From Edaphobacillus lindanitolerans (lineage in GTDB: Bacteria > Bacillota > Bacilli > Bacillales_A > Planococcaceae), in NCBI RefSeq assembly GCF_900156305.1, contig NZ_FTPL01000002.1, forward strand, positions 1 through 64,000: a stretch of 64,000 nt of DNA, read 5' to 3'. The notes under the pieces are model-generated. The model was not told the origin of the DNA. It saw only the letters and a list, made by a program, of their open reading frames with translations, and made no database searches. Shown here one piece after another: positions 16,977-25,418 of this stretch. Every line of letters begins with the position of its first letter. Within the stretch, counting starts at the first letter, position 1. Position numbers and translations under genes: made by a program.

Positions 16977-17005
16977 ACCACCCAATTAATGGGTGCGACC
17001 TCGCC
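16962..17005 (-). terminator. Terminator of the FtsH-like gene, inside the IS remnant
   Basis: 9-bp stem GGCGAGGTC (16968-16976) / GACCTCGCC (16997-17005), extended by ACCC/GGGT inside. Six A at 16962-16967 give a T6 run on the minus strand. It lies about 60 bp past the minus-strand protease stop, so it ends that transcript. Confidence 0.85.
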
Positions 17006-17067
17006 TCTGTTTCTTTATACCTCGAAAATCAATTGCCTTCCCGTCACCGGGGGCGTTTTATTGATGA

Positions 17068-18807
17068 TTATGCTTCAACTGCGATCAGTTTGTCACGGAC
17101 AATTTTCTTGTAGCCCACGATTTCCTGTACTTCTTCGCCGTCAATGGTCTCTTTTTTCTTGAGGGCATCCACAAGATTCATGTACTCGACCTGGTAGGTG
17201 TTAATGAGCAGTTCAGCCATCTTCAGGGCTTCATTGAACAGCTCCTGCATTTTGGCTTCTTTCTCGCCTTTGTTGAACGTGAGCTGGAACCCGTCCTGAA
17301 GCAGTCCGGTATCAACCATCTGTTCGAGAAGATCCTTCGCCTGCTGGACATCGCCGCCGACGCCGATCGAGTGTTCGCCAAGATGGATCCTCTCTGCAAC
17401 GCCGCCTGCCAGGATCATGGCCACCCTGTCGAGCAGTTCACTCGCGGTCGACAGATGCAATTCCTTCTGAAGGGGCGCAACATAACCGAGCGCCATGCCC
17501 CGCGGGATGATCGTCGCCTTGCGGACGGATCCCGGATTCGTAAGCGCCTGGAGGAGCGCATGGCCGGCCTCATGGATGGCCACACGGTGTTTCGTGGCCG
17601 GGTCATTGAGCGCACGTGCCGTGGAACCGAGGATGGTCCGGTCGATTGCAAAGTCGATGTCTTCATTGGAGATTTCGGATCTTCCGTCACGGAGTGCCCG
17701 TCTGCTCGCCATTTCAAACAGGGAGCTGAGTTCCGCTCCGGAGAAGCCGGAAGTGCTTTCTGCCAGGCGGTCGAAAGAGGCCACGACTTCCGGTGCCATC
17801 ATTTTTCCGCGGGAGTGGATATCGATGATTTCACGGCGTCCCTCTGTGTCAGGAAGCGGAACCTGGAATTCGAAGTCAATCCGGCCGGGACGCAGAAACG
17901 CATCATCTAGCATGTCTTTGCGGTTCGTCGCGGCGATGAACAGGATGCCGTCGTTGTCGTTGCCGCCGTCGAGCTGGACGAGCAGTTCGGTGAGTGTCTT
18001 CTCCGATTCCTCACCGCCGTGGGGTTTCCGTTTGCCCGCAAGTGCATCGACTTCATCAATGAAGATGACTGCCGGGCGCTGTTTGCGCGCATTGTCGAAC
18101 AATGTGCGGACACGGGAAGCGCCGACGCCGACGAACATTTCGGTGAATGCCGCACCGCTCGAGGAGAAGAAGGTCGCCCCGATTTCATGGGCAATGGCCT
18201 GGGCGAGAAGCGTCTTGCCGGTTCCCGGAGGGCCGTACAGCAGAATGCCGCGCGGCGGCTTGAGGCCGACCTGCTCAGCACCGCCCGGGTCTTTGATGAC
18301 TGCAAGCGCCTGACCGATCTCTTCCTTCATCTCGTCCGGTATGCCGCCGACGTCTTTCAGGGTGATGTCCGGCAGGGGAGCGGACTTGGCGGCACTCTGC
18401 TTCATCGAAGAAGCGACGCCGAGCTTTCCTTTGCGGTGGAGAACGAAAAGCCCTGTCCCGACTGCCGCGAAGATGATGACGAGCAGCATCCGGTCGCGTG
18501 TATTTTGCTTGGAGTATTCATATGTCACGTCATTGTTGATGACGAGTTTTTCTACACTTTGGCTGTTGGGAGGAATATTCGTGGAATATTTGCCTTCCGG
18601 CGTTTCCAGGACGAGTGTGCCCCCCGCCGATTCGGTGAGCGTCATTTTCTGCCCGTCGCCGGCCTGGATGAGATCCTCCATCTTGGCGAACGACACGCCC
18701 GTTGTCCGTTCATAGCCGAAAGCAAACCACGCTGCGATCGACCCGACTGCGACTAGAAGCACGGTGATCAGAAACATTTTCGATGTCATTTTTGAAATTG
18801 GCTTCAA
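17068..18807 (-). CDS. FtsH-like membrane AAA+ zinc metalloprotease (second copy type)
   Basis: 579 residues, shorter than the essential FtsH (about 640-670). Order: membrane segment at about 11-29, extracytoplasmic domain to about 105, second membrane segment 107-122, AAA+ module with Walker A GPPGTGKT and Walker B VIFIDEVDAL, second region of homology AFLRPGRIDFE, then the M41 protease with zinc motif HEAGH. It degrades misfolded or regulatory proteins at the membrane. Starts at TTG with AAGGAG 10 nt upstream. Lone gene, without the tilS-hpt neighbours of the main ftsH in Bacillus, so I infer a paralogue. Confidence 0.88.
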   Translation of the reverse strand: MKPISKMTSKMFLITVLLVAVGSIAAWFAFGYERTTGVSFAKMEDLIQAGDGQKMTLTESAGGTLVLETPEGKYSTNIPPNSQSVEKLVINNDVTYEYSKQNTRDRMLLVIIFAAVGTGLFVLHRKGKLGVASSMKQSAAKSAPLPDITLKDVGGIPDEMKEEIGQALAVIKDPGGAEQVGLKPPRGILLYGPPGTGKTLLAQAIAHEIGATFFSSSGAAFTEMFVGVGASRVRTLFDNARKQRPAVIFIDEVDALAGKRKPHGGEESEKTLTELLVQLDGGNDNDGILFIAATNRKDMLDDAFLRPGRIDFEFQVPLPDTEGRREIIDIHSRGKMMAPEVVASFDRLAESTSGFSGAELSSLFEMASRRALRDGRSEISNEDIDFAIDRTILGSTARALNDPATKHRVAIHEAGHALLQALTNPGSVRKATIIPRGMALGYVAPLQKELHLSTASELLDRVAMILAGGVAERIHLGEHSIGVGGDVQQAKDLLEQMVDTGLLQDGFQLTFNKGEKEAKMQELFNEALKMAELLINTYQVEYMNLVDALKKKETIDGEEVQEIVGYKKIVRDKLIAVEA

Positions 18808-18939
18808 GCCGCACCATCTCCTTCAACAATTTAAGCCCATTATATAAAATAACGAGTTTAATTGATAGGAAAAAGGGTAGTAAAAAAGGTTACAATTTCA
18901 TGTCGTTGAAAGGTTGGGGGATTTATGGGAAGAACAAAA

Positions 18940-18955
18940 GAATGAACGTTCATTC
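18940..18955. promoter_or_regulatory. Perfect palindromic operator upstream of the nitronate monooxygenase-like gene
   Basis: GAATGAACGTTCATTC is a perfect 16-bp palindrome. It ends 9 bp before a TTGACA box. Its size and the AATGA...TCATT arms are like operators of TetR-family regulators, including FadR of Bacillus, which controls fatty acid degradation. No TetR gene is nearby. Confidence 0.7.
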
Positions 18956-18964
18956 ATTTCTTTC

Positions 18965-18993
18965 TTGACACCCGACTCCGGAATTAGGAGAAT
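18965..18993 (+). promoter_or_regulatory. Probable promoter of the nitronate monooxygenase-like gene
   Basis: Perfect -35 TTGACA (18965-18970) and, after 17 bp, GAGAAT (18988-18993) as a four-of-six -10. The start codon is 50 bp downstream and the palindrome lies just upstream. Confidence 0.6.
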
Positions 18994-19042
18994 GGGGATA
19001 CGAAGTTCAGTAATTTTCGGAAAATATGAATGGGGTGGAAGA

Positions 19043-19960
19043 ATGCTGAAATTACCGGTAATCGTAGCGCCGATGTTCCTTGTATCCAATCCTCAGATGG
19101 TCATCGAGTCGGGCAGGGCAGGGGTGATCGGGACGTTCCCGCTGCTCAATGCCCGTCCTGCGTCGGTCTGTGCGGAATGGCTGAAGGAAGTGAAGGATGA
19201 ACTCGGCGACACGCCCTGGGGCGTCAATTTCATCTGCCATAAGAAGTCAAACATGCGGTATGACGAGGACCTGGGACTTATCCGAGAATATGAGCCGCCG
19301 ATCGTCATCACTTCGTTGGGCCATCCGGGTGAAGTGGTGGACGTTGTCCATGCATACGGGGGCACGGTCTATTCGGACGTGGCGCACGTAAAGCATGCCA
19401 GGAAAGCCGCACAGACCGGCGTGGACGGGCTGATCCTTGTCTGTTCGGGTGCCGGTGGCCACGGGGGGACCCTGAATCCGTTTGCCTTCATCTCTGCCGT
19501 CAAGACATTCTATGAGGGGAAGATCATCCTGTCCGGTGCCCTGTCATCAGGTGCGGACGTGGCGGCGGCCCTTGCAATGGGGGCGGATTACGCGTATCTC
19601 GGCACCCGTTTCCTCGCCGCGAAAGAAAGCGGCGCCTTTGAGGATTACAAACAAATGGTGATCGACTCGACGATCGAGGATATCGTCTATACGGATGCCA
19701 TCAGCGGCGTACCGGCGAATTTCCTCGCTCCGTCTCTCGTCAGGCAGGGGCTGGATCCCGATAACCTGAAGGCTCCGGGGAAGCTGAACTTTTCCGGCGA
19801 AGACGAAGTGAAAGCCTGGAGGGACGCCTGGTCCGCGGGCCAGGGCGTGACAAACGTTACCGGAATGGAGACGGTTGCCGAAATCGTCGGCACGCTCATC
19901 CGGGAATACGACGAGACGATCGCCAGGCTTTCGGGGGACCGGAGCGGCGTCGCCCACTGA
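19043..19960 (+). CDS. Nitronate monooxygenase family flavoprotein
   Basis: 305 residues from the ATG at 19043; GGGGTGG lies just before it, and the open frame further upstream has no ribosome site and runs through the promoter. FMN-binding TIM barrel of the NMO/2-nitropropane dioxygenase family: LPVIVAPMFLVSNP at the N-terminus, GVNFICHKK, VYSDVAHVKHARKA, and the phosphate-binding CSGAGGHGGTLNPFAF with the catalytic His of the GAGGHG motif, ALAMGADYAYLGTRFLA at the C-terminal side. It oxidises nitronates such as propionate-3-nitronate, or an unknown enol-like substrate. Divergent from the FtsH-like gene and behind a perfect palindrome. Confidence 0.88.
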   Translation: MLKLPVIVAPMFLVSNPQMVIESGRAGVIGTFPLLNARPASVCAEWLKEVKDELGDTPWGVNFICHKKSNMRYDEDLGLIREYEPPIVITSLGHPGEVVDVVHAYGGTVYSDVAHVKHARKAAQTGVDGLILVCSGAGGHGGTLNPFAFISAVKTFYEGKIILSGALSSGADVAAALAMGADYAYLGTRFLAAKESGAFEDYKQMVIDSTIEDIVYTDAISGVPANFLAPSLVRQGLDPDNLKAPGKLNFSGEDEVKAWRDAWSAGQGVTNVTGMETVAEIVGTLIREYDETIARLSGDRSGVAH

Positions 19961-19991
19961 ACGGAACGGATTTTGCAACCAGACGGAAAAG

Positions 19992-20022
19992 AAGCCGGCC
20001 GGCTTTGAATGGCCGGCTTTTT
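19992..20022 (+). terminator. Terminator of the nitronate monooxygenase-like gene
   Basis: 9-bp stem AAGCCGGCC/GGCCGGCTT followed by a run of T. Confidence 0.9.
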
Positions 20023-20114
20023 AGTACGAATTTTGCATATTGGCCGGGGTTCGGGAAGAGGACGGCCGGATGCGCTATAATGGAAGAACGATTGCAAGAC
20101 TGGGGGGGAGGACC

Positions 20115-20624
20115 ATGGAGCGGATCATGTTGATCGGTTCAGGCGGTGCGGGCAAATCAACGCTTGCGAGAGAACTTGGAAAACGGCTTAATATCCAGGT
20201 GCATCATCTGGATGCCCTGCTTTGGAAGCCGGGCTGGACACTCACCACACGTGATGAACAGCGGGAAATTCAGCGGGGGCTGTGCGGCAGGGACCGGTGG
20301 ATCGTCGACGGGAACTACGGGGCGACCATGGACGAGCGGATCCGGGCTGCCGATACGGTCATCTTCCTTGATATGTCCCGCACCGTCTGTCTTTACCGGA
20401 TACTGAAAAGACGCATCCGGTATCACGGAAGGACACGTCCCGATATGCAGCGGGACTGCCCGGAACGGCTTGATCTTGAATTCGCAAAATGGGTGTGGAA
20501 CTATCCGAAGGAAAAGCGGCCGGGCGTCCAGGCGATGCTGGATGGCCTCGGTCCGGATAAGCAGGTCTTCATCCTGAAAAATAGAAAGGCGGTCCGGGCA
20601 TTTCTGGACCGCCTGCCAAATTGA
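20115..20624 (+). CDS. P-loop kinase-like protein (FlaR/topology-modulation type)
   Basis: 169 residues. Adenylate-kinase-like fold: P-loop [16 protein letters not shown] at the N-terminus, [27 protein letters not shown] and [17 protein letters not shown] with LID arginines. This layout belongs to proteins annotated as FlaR or DNA topology modulation protein; the true substrate is unsettled, a nucleotide or small-molecule kinase being likely. The ATG at 20115 has GGGGGGAGG upstream. recQ follows 14 bp later, so the two are probably cotranscribed. Confidence 0.85.
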   Translation: MERIMLIGSGGAGKSTLARELGKRLNIQVHHLDALLWKPGWTLTTRDEQREIQRGLCGRDRWIVDGNYGATMDERIRAADTVIFLDMSRTVCLYRILKRRIRYHGRTRPDMQRDCPERLDLEFAKWVWNYPKEKRPGVQAMLDGLGPDKQVFILKNRKAVRAFLDRLPN

Positions 20625-20638
20625 TTGGAGTGTCAGCC

Positions 20639-22438
20639 ATGCTGAAGCAAGGCTCTGAGCAATTGCTGGAGCAAGCGCTCGAACAACTGAATACACATTT
20701 CGGCTACCCGACATTCCGGCCGGGCCAGGAACAGGTGATCGAGCGTGTGCTCGTTGGAGAGAATACACTGTGCGTCATGCCGACCGGCGGAGGAAAATCG
20801 GTGTGCTATCAGGTGCCGGCGCTCGTCAGGGAAGGGACGACGCTCGTCATCTCGCCGCTTATCTCGCTCATGAAGGACCAAGTGGATGCCCTGACGGAAG
20901 CGGGCATCCCGGCCGCTTACATCAACAGCACGCTATCAGCGGACGAATTCCGTGAAACGATGGCCCGGGCGAGGGCGGGTGAATACAAACTGCTGTATGT
21001 GGCACCGGAGCGGCTGGATTCGGACTTTTTCCTGAACGATCTCATGATGATGGATATACCGGTGGTCGCTGTGGATGAGGCCCACTGCATATCCCAGTGG
21101 GGGCATGATTTCCGGCCAAGCTACCGGTTGATCGGACATGTGGTCGACGTACTTCCGGACCGGCCGGTCGTGCTCGCACTGACGGCCACCGCCACGCCGG
21201 AAGTCCGTGAAGACATCAGGCGCCAGCTCCGGATCGCTGCGGAAAACACGGTCCTCACCGGCTTTGAGCGGGAGAACCTGACGTTTTCGGTGATCAGGGG
21301 ACAGGACCGGGGCAAGTATCTCAAAGATTTCCTGAAGAAAAATGCGGATGAGTCGGGGATCATCTATGCCGCGACACGCAAGACGGTGGACGCGCTCCAT
21401 GATTCCATCCGCAAGTCCGGGCTGCCGGTCGCCAAGTATCATGCGGGACTCGGCGAGGATGAGCGTCGGCGGGCGCAGGAAGCATTCCTGAACGACGAAG
21501 CCCGGATCATGGTCGCAACGAATGCATTCGGGATGGGCATCGACAAGTCGAACATCCGGTATTGCATTCATTATCAGCTGCCGAAAAACATGGAGAGCTA
21601 TTACCAGGAGGCGGGACGTGCGGGACGTGACGGACTGCCGGGCGAATGCATCGTTCTGTATTCACCACAGGATGTGCAGACCCAGCGATTCCTGATCGAC
21701 CAGTCCGACGACCGGGACGGCATCTCGCGGGAACTGGAAAAGCTGCAGGCCATGGTCGACTACTGTCATACAGAGGACTGCCTCCAGCAGTTCATTGTCC
21801 GCCATTTCGGCGACGGGGATACGGAACCGTGCGGCCGCTGCGGGACCTGCACCGATGACCGTGAGAGCACCGATGTGACGGAAGATGTGCAGAAAGTGCT
21901 GTCCTGCATCATCCGGATGGGCCAGCGTTTCGGCAAGGCGCTTACCGCACAGGTGCTCACCGGCTCCGTGAATAAAAAAGTGAAAGAACTCGGCTTCGAC
22001 GAACTGACGACGTACGGGATCCTGAAGCAGGACTACAGTGCGAAGGAAGCGACCAACCTGATCGATTTCATGATTTCGCGTGATCTGGTCGGCATCAGCC
22101 AAGGACAGTTCCCGACCATTTTCGTGACAGAAGCCGGCAAGGACGTCCTGACGGGCAAAGAGAAAGTGTCCCGCAAGCAGGCGGTGGTCACCCAGGCGAT
22201 CGGGGATGCGGATCCGCTGTTCGAAAAGCTGCGGGAAGTCCGCAAAGACCTCGCCGAAGAAGCGGGCGTTCCGCCGTATGTGATCTTCTCCGATAAATCG
22301 CTGAAAGACATGTGTGCCCGGCGGCCTGGGAACGAAGACGAATTCCTGGACGTCCACGGTGTCGGGGAGAACAAACTCGCCAAATACGGCGAGCCATTCC
22401 TGTCCGCAATCCGGGAGTACGCCGGTTCGCCGGACTGA
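20639..22438 (+). CDS. recQ: ATP-dependent DNA helicase RecQ
   Basis: 599 residues, complete RecQ architecture. Helicase core with [13 protein letters not shown] (motif 0), MPTGGGKS (Walker A), [18 protein letters not shown] (DEAH box and aromatic-rich loop), LTATATPEV, and [27 protein letters not shown] (motifs V and VI). The RQC zinc site is visible as C-x~17-C-x2-C-x2-C ([12 protein letters not shown]...CGRCGTC), and a C-terminal HRDC domain ends around [20 protein letters not shown]. It unwinds 3'-5' in recombination and replication-fork repair. ATG at 20639 with GGAG 9 nt before it. Confidence 0.96.
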   Translation: MLKQGSEQLLEQALEQLNTHFGYPTFRPGQEQVIERVLVGENTLCVMPTGGGKSVCYQVPALVREGTTLVISPLISLMKDQVDALTEAGIPAAYINSTLSADEFRETMARARAGEYKLLYVAPERLDSDFFLNDLMMMDIPVVAVDEAHCISQWGHDFRPSYRLIGHVVDVLPDRPVVLALTATATPEVREDIRRQLRIAAENTVLTGFERENLTFSVIRGQDRGKYLKDFLKKNADESGIIYAATRKTVDALHDSIRKSGLPVAKYHAGLGEDERRRAQEAFLNDEARIMVATNAFGMGIDKSNIRYCIHYQLPKNMESYYQEAGRAGRDGLPGECIVLYSPQDVQTQRFLIDQSDDRDGISRELEKLQAMVDYCHTEDCLQQFIVRHFGDGDTEPCGRCGTCTDDRESTDVTEDVQKVLSCIIRMGQRFGKALTAQVLTGSVNKKVKELGFDELTTYGILKQDYSAKEATNLIDFMISRDLVGISQGQFPTIFVTEAGKDVLTGKEKVSRKQAVVTQAIGDADPLFEKLREVRKDLAEEAGVPPYVIFSDKSLKDMCARRPGNEDEFLDVHGVGENKLAKYGEPFLSAIREYAGSPD

Positions 22439-22524
22439 CCGGGTGACCGGCGGCATCCTGAAGAAGGTTGCCGCGGCATCTGGCCAACCTGAATAATGTG
22501 CATCGACTTCAAAAATAACGGAAC

Positions 22525-22559
22525 GAAAAACCGGACAGGCCCAGTGCCTGTCCGGTTTC
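22525..22559. terminator. Bidirectional terminator between recQ and the TraB-family gene
   Basis: 10-bp perfect stem CCGGACAGGC/GCCTGTCCGG with A5 before and TTT after, located between convergent genes. Confidence 0.88.
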
Positions 22560-22568
22560 ATATTTCAT

Positions 22569-23798
22569 TCAGAAAATGTGCTGGAAGAACGAACGGATGA
22601 TATCTGCACCGCCGATGAACGTTCCGAGCGAGCTGCCGAGATTGCCGAGCACGACGACGAGGAGGACGCGGGTGGCCTTGTTCTGCCAGAATCCCTTCAC
22701 GCTCAAAACGTCTTCCGTCAGCTTCTCGAAGTCCCGGACGCTCGGCCGGCTGAAGTAAGCCTGGACAAGTCCGGAGAACCAGCCGACGGCGAGCAGCGGA
22801 TGAAGCGAAGTGATCGGTGCCGCGATGAACGCGGTCAGGACGGCAAGCGGGTGCCCTTTCGCGATGATCGTTCCGAGGGCGGCCAGCGATCCGTTCCAGA
22901 GCAGCCAGCTGAGCATCTGATTCAAGGCCACGCCGCTGTTCTGCATGAACGTGTAGGCGATGATCGCGATGATGAGGAGCGGGATCGCCCATCCGACCAC
23001 TTTGGGCCAGACCGGCTTGGGCGGTTTGGCGGTGAGTTTTTTCAGGTCATGCGTTTTGTGGATCTCTTTGGTGATGCCCGGGATATGTGCCGCTCCGAGG
23101 ACCGCCACGATCTTCCGCCCCGGGGCAGTGCGAAGCTTTTCAGCCAGGTATTGGTCCCGTTCATCGATGAGGGGTTCTTTCAGCCTCGGGAAGGATTCGG
23201 TGAATTCTGCAAGCACGGCGTTGAGCGTGTCCTGGGACTTCATCTTCTCCATTTCTTCCTCGGAGATCTCCTCCCGGCTGAAGATGCTCGCTACGACGGA
23301 AGTGAGCAGCTGGGCCTTTCCGGTGAATCCGAGGTTGCCCCAGATCCTCGAAAAAGTCGTCTGGATGTTCCGGTCGGCAAGGACGAGCCTGGCGCCGGTT
23401 TCCTTCGCCGACTCGATGCCCTGGATCATCTCTGCTCCCGGCTGCACGTCGAACTGCTTGGCCATCCGGTTCTGGAATGATGAAATGGCGAGATTCATGA
23501 GCAGCAGGGAGGATTTCTTCTCCTTGATGACCTTGAAGATATCCGTGTCCTTCCACTTGTTCCCACCCATGACCGCCTGATATCGCTGCTCGTCCAGTTC
23601 GACTGCGACCGTGTCGGGCTGTTCACGCTCGATGACTTCTTTGACCTGGAGGGCGCTCAGGCGGGAGACATGGGCGGTGCCGATGAGGATCAGTTCCTTA
23701 TCGCCCAGCTGGATCCGGGTGATGTTCTGCTCATCGGAGACGACCCGGTCATGGTCCGGTTGGTTCGGTTGATTGTTGTTCAGGTTGAGTTCATCCAT
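22569..23798 (-). CDS. TraB/PrgY/GumN family membrane protein
   Basis: 409 residues. The TraB domain carries LILIGTAHVSRLS, VAVELDEQRY and VAVLGAAHIPGI, the two histidine motifs and conserved glutamate of this family, thought to be metal-dependent proteases or pheromone-binding inhibitors (PrgY, TraB). The C-terminal third holds four to five membrane segments (VVGWAIPLLIIAIIAYTF onward). Start taken at 23798, where AAGGA lies 6 nt upstream; the open frame extends 22 codons further but has no ribosome site. Single gene, divergent from the dioxygenase gene. Confidence 0.86.
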   Translation of the reverse strand: MDELNLNNNQPNQPDHDRVVSDEQNITRIQLGDKELILIGTAHVSRLSALQVKEVIEREQPDTVAVELDEQRYQAVMGGNKWKDTDIFKVIKEKKSSLLLMNLAISSFQNRMAKQFDVQPGAEMIQGIESAKETGARLVLADRNIQTTFSRIWGNLGFTGKAQLLTSVVASIFSREEISEEEMEKMKSQDTLNAVLAEFTESFPRLKEPLIDERDQYLAEKLRTAPGRKIVAVLGAAHIPGITKEIHKTHDLKKLTAKPPKPVWPKVVGWAIPLLIIAIIAYTFMQNSGVALNQMLSWLLWNGSLAALGTIIAKGHPLAVLTAFIAAPITSLHPLLAVGWFSGLVQAYFSRPSVRDFEKLTEDVLSVKGFWQNKATRVLLVVVLGNLGSSLGTFIGGADIIRSFFQHIF

Positions 23799-23881
23799 AT
23801 TTTGATCCTTCGTTTCGATAGTTGTCATATCGTTAATGATGAAGCATAGAGCTGGGGAATTCAATATTTAGAACAGATTAA

Positions 23882-23910
23882 TTGTGGAATGGCGGCTGAG
23901 GGGTTATAAT
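23882..23910 (+). promoter_or_regulatory. Sigma-A promoter of the ring-cleaving dioxygenase gene
   Basis: TTGTGG (23882-23887), 17-bp spacer, perfect TATAAT (23905-23910). The operator-like palindrome begins at the last base of the -10 box. Confidence 0.75.
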
Positions 23911-23927
23911 ATCTTTAATTCGAGATA
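23910..23927 (+). promoter_or_regulatory. MhqR-type operator
   Basis: TATCTTTAATTCGAGATA is a near-perfect inverted repeat (two off-symmetry pairs). It closely matches, from memory, the TATCTCGAATTCGAGATA box bound by the MarR-family quinone sensor MhqR in Bacillus subtilis, which represses dioxygenase genes. It covers the predicted start point. Confidence 0.78.
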
Positions 23928-23941
23928 AAGGAGGGCCCACC

Positions 23942-24925
23942 ATGAATGGCCTGAAAGGAATGCACCACGTCACAGCGATTACGAGCTCTGCAGAAAAGAA
24001 TTATGATTTCTTCACGAATGTCCTCGGAATGCGGCTCGTGAAGAAAACAGTGAACCAGGATGACATTAACACGTATCATTTATTCTTTGCGGACGACCGC
24101 GGCAATGCAGGAACGGACATGACATTTTTTGATTTCCAGGGCATCCCGAAAGGCTCGCATGGAACGGACGAAATCCACCGGACCTCGTTCCGGGTGCCGG
24201 ATGACGCGGCGCTCGGCTACTGGACAAAGCGATTCGACCGTCTCGGGATTGCACACGACGGCATCCGCCGGCAATTTGACCGGCAGGTGCTGCCGTTCAG
24301 CGATTTTGACGGCCAGCTGTATCAGCTTGTTTCCGACGAAGGCGATTCCGGGGTCGCACCGGGCATCGCTTGGCAGAACGGACCGGTCCCGCTTGAGTTT
24401 GCCATCACCGGACTCGGCCCGATCGTCCTGCGGGTATCCGACTTCACTTATATGAAGAAACTGATGGAAGACGTGCTCGGCTACTCTGAAATCGACGCTT
24501 CGGGGGACATCCACCTGTTTGAAGTCGGAGAAGGCGGCAACGGAGCACGGGTCATCGTTGAATACAATGCGGTTCTGCCCCGCGGACGCCAAGGGTTCGG
24601 CACGGTGCACCACACGGCATTCCGGGTGGAAGACCACGATGCGCTTGAGCACTGGATCGACCGGATGGAAGGATTCGGCTTCCGTACATCCGGACGGGTT
24701 GACCGGTTCTACTTTGAATCCCTGTATGCACGCGTGACACCGGGCATCCTGATCGAATTTGCGACAGACGGTCCCGGTTTCATGGGAGATGAACCGTATG
24801 AAACGCTGGGGGAAAAGCTTGCGCTCCCGCCTTTCCTGGAATCCAAGCGCGAACAGATCGAAAACCATGTCCGGTACATCGACACGGTCCGGAGCACAAA
24901 GACTTTTGAAAAGGAATATGAGTAA
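23942..24925 (+). CDS. Ring-cleaving dioxygenase, VOC superfamily (MhqO/MhqA type)
   Basis: 327 residues with two glyoxalase-like repeats. The first starts LKGMHHVTAITSSAEKNYDFFTNVLGMRLVKKT, carrying the first metal His; the second repeat has GTVHHTAFRVEDHDALEHW, and ILIEFATDGPGF carries the metal Glu. These thiol-dependent dioxygenases of the Mhq group destroy quinones and hydroquinone adducts. The MhqR-like box over the promoter fits this role, so it should be induced by quinones or catechol-like stress. AAAGGAGGG precedes the ATG. Single gene with its own terminator. No mhqR gene is in the window. Confidence 0.9.
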   Translation: MNGLKGMHHVTAITSSAEKNYDFFTNVLGMRLVKKTVNQDDINTYHLFFADDRGNAGTDMTFFDFQGIPKGSHGTDEIHRTSFRVPDDAALGYWTKRFDRLGIAHDGIRRQFDRQVLPFSDFDGQLYQLVSDEGDSGVAPGIAWQNGPVPLEFAITGLGPIVLRVSDFTYMKKLMEDVLGYSEIDASGDIHLFEVGEGGNGARVIVEYNAVLPRGRQGFGTVHHTAFRVEDHDALEHWIDRMEGFGFRTSGRVDRFYFESLYARVTPGILIEFATDGPGFMGDEPYETLGEKLALPPFLESKREQIENHVRYIDTVRSTKTFEKEYE

Positions 24926-24980
24926 GAGCATGGAAAGCGCAGCCTGAAAACGAATTTCGCCAAGAAGCAGAAGTGAAATA

Positions 24981-25027
24981 AAGAGGCAAGATTGCACCTG
25001 TAACGGGTCGGAATCTTGTCTCTTTTT
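24981..25027 (+). terminator. Terminator of the ring-cleaving dioxygenase gene
   Basis: 13-bp stem from AAGAGGCAAGATT to AATCTTGTCTCTT (one G-U pair), then TTTTT. Confidence 0.9.
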
Positions 25028-25051
25028 TCTCTGCGGCTATTGGGAATAGGT

Positions 25052-25130
25052 TTGGTAGGGACTCGCGGTTGATTCGTAGGGCTTCATGGTTGATTGGTAG
25101 GGATTCGTGAGCGATTGGTCGCGACTCGAC
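25052..25130. repeat. 21-bp periodic intergenic repeat, nearly four units (locus B)
   Basis: Units start at 25052, 25073, 25094 and 25115 (the last is cut at 16 bp). The core is TTGGTAGGGACTCG, and each unit ends in GGTTGA or GAGCGA. Period is exactly 21 bp. The GGACTC word is shared with loci A and C, but the flanks differ. The rest of the 24926-25418 spacer has the dioxygenase terminator, an AT-rich stretch near 25280-25310 and a C-rich run; I see no gene in it. Confidence 0.75.
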
Positions 25131-25418
25131 AATCTTCCTATATGGAAGCGGAGAGGCCGGATTACCGGGGAGGGGATCGGGCCGGGAAGATTTTATAGAT
25201 CGCCTGCGAAATCAATGTCACATGCCATCACTATGGAAGCAGACGCTGGTAAGACTTTTTCGTTGACCTCGTCCAGCCTCTCTTTATATACAAGTAATAT
25301 TATTATGTAAACAATGTTGTTCCGCCCCCCCGCGGCCCAATCTTCTCCATGTTTTCGTATGCCGTGCCTGTCCCCTGCATAGATTGTTAGAAATGAAGCG
25401 CTGACGGGAGGCGATGGG

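Noticed and set aside
22578-23480. 300-codon open frame antisense to the TraB-family gene
   Set aside because: A mirror of the GC-rich coding frame; the product is full of Asp/Arg/Glu runs with no domain, and the minus-strand gene has the TraB motifs.
25280-25418. Sigma-E promoter before prkA
   Set aside because: CATAGATT near the gene matches the -10 in part, but no acceptable -35 lies at the right distance; expected from biology but not supported by sequence.
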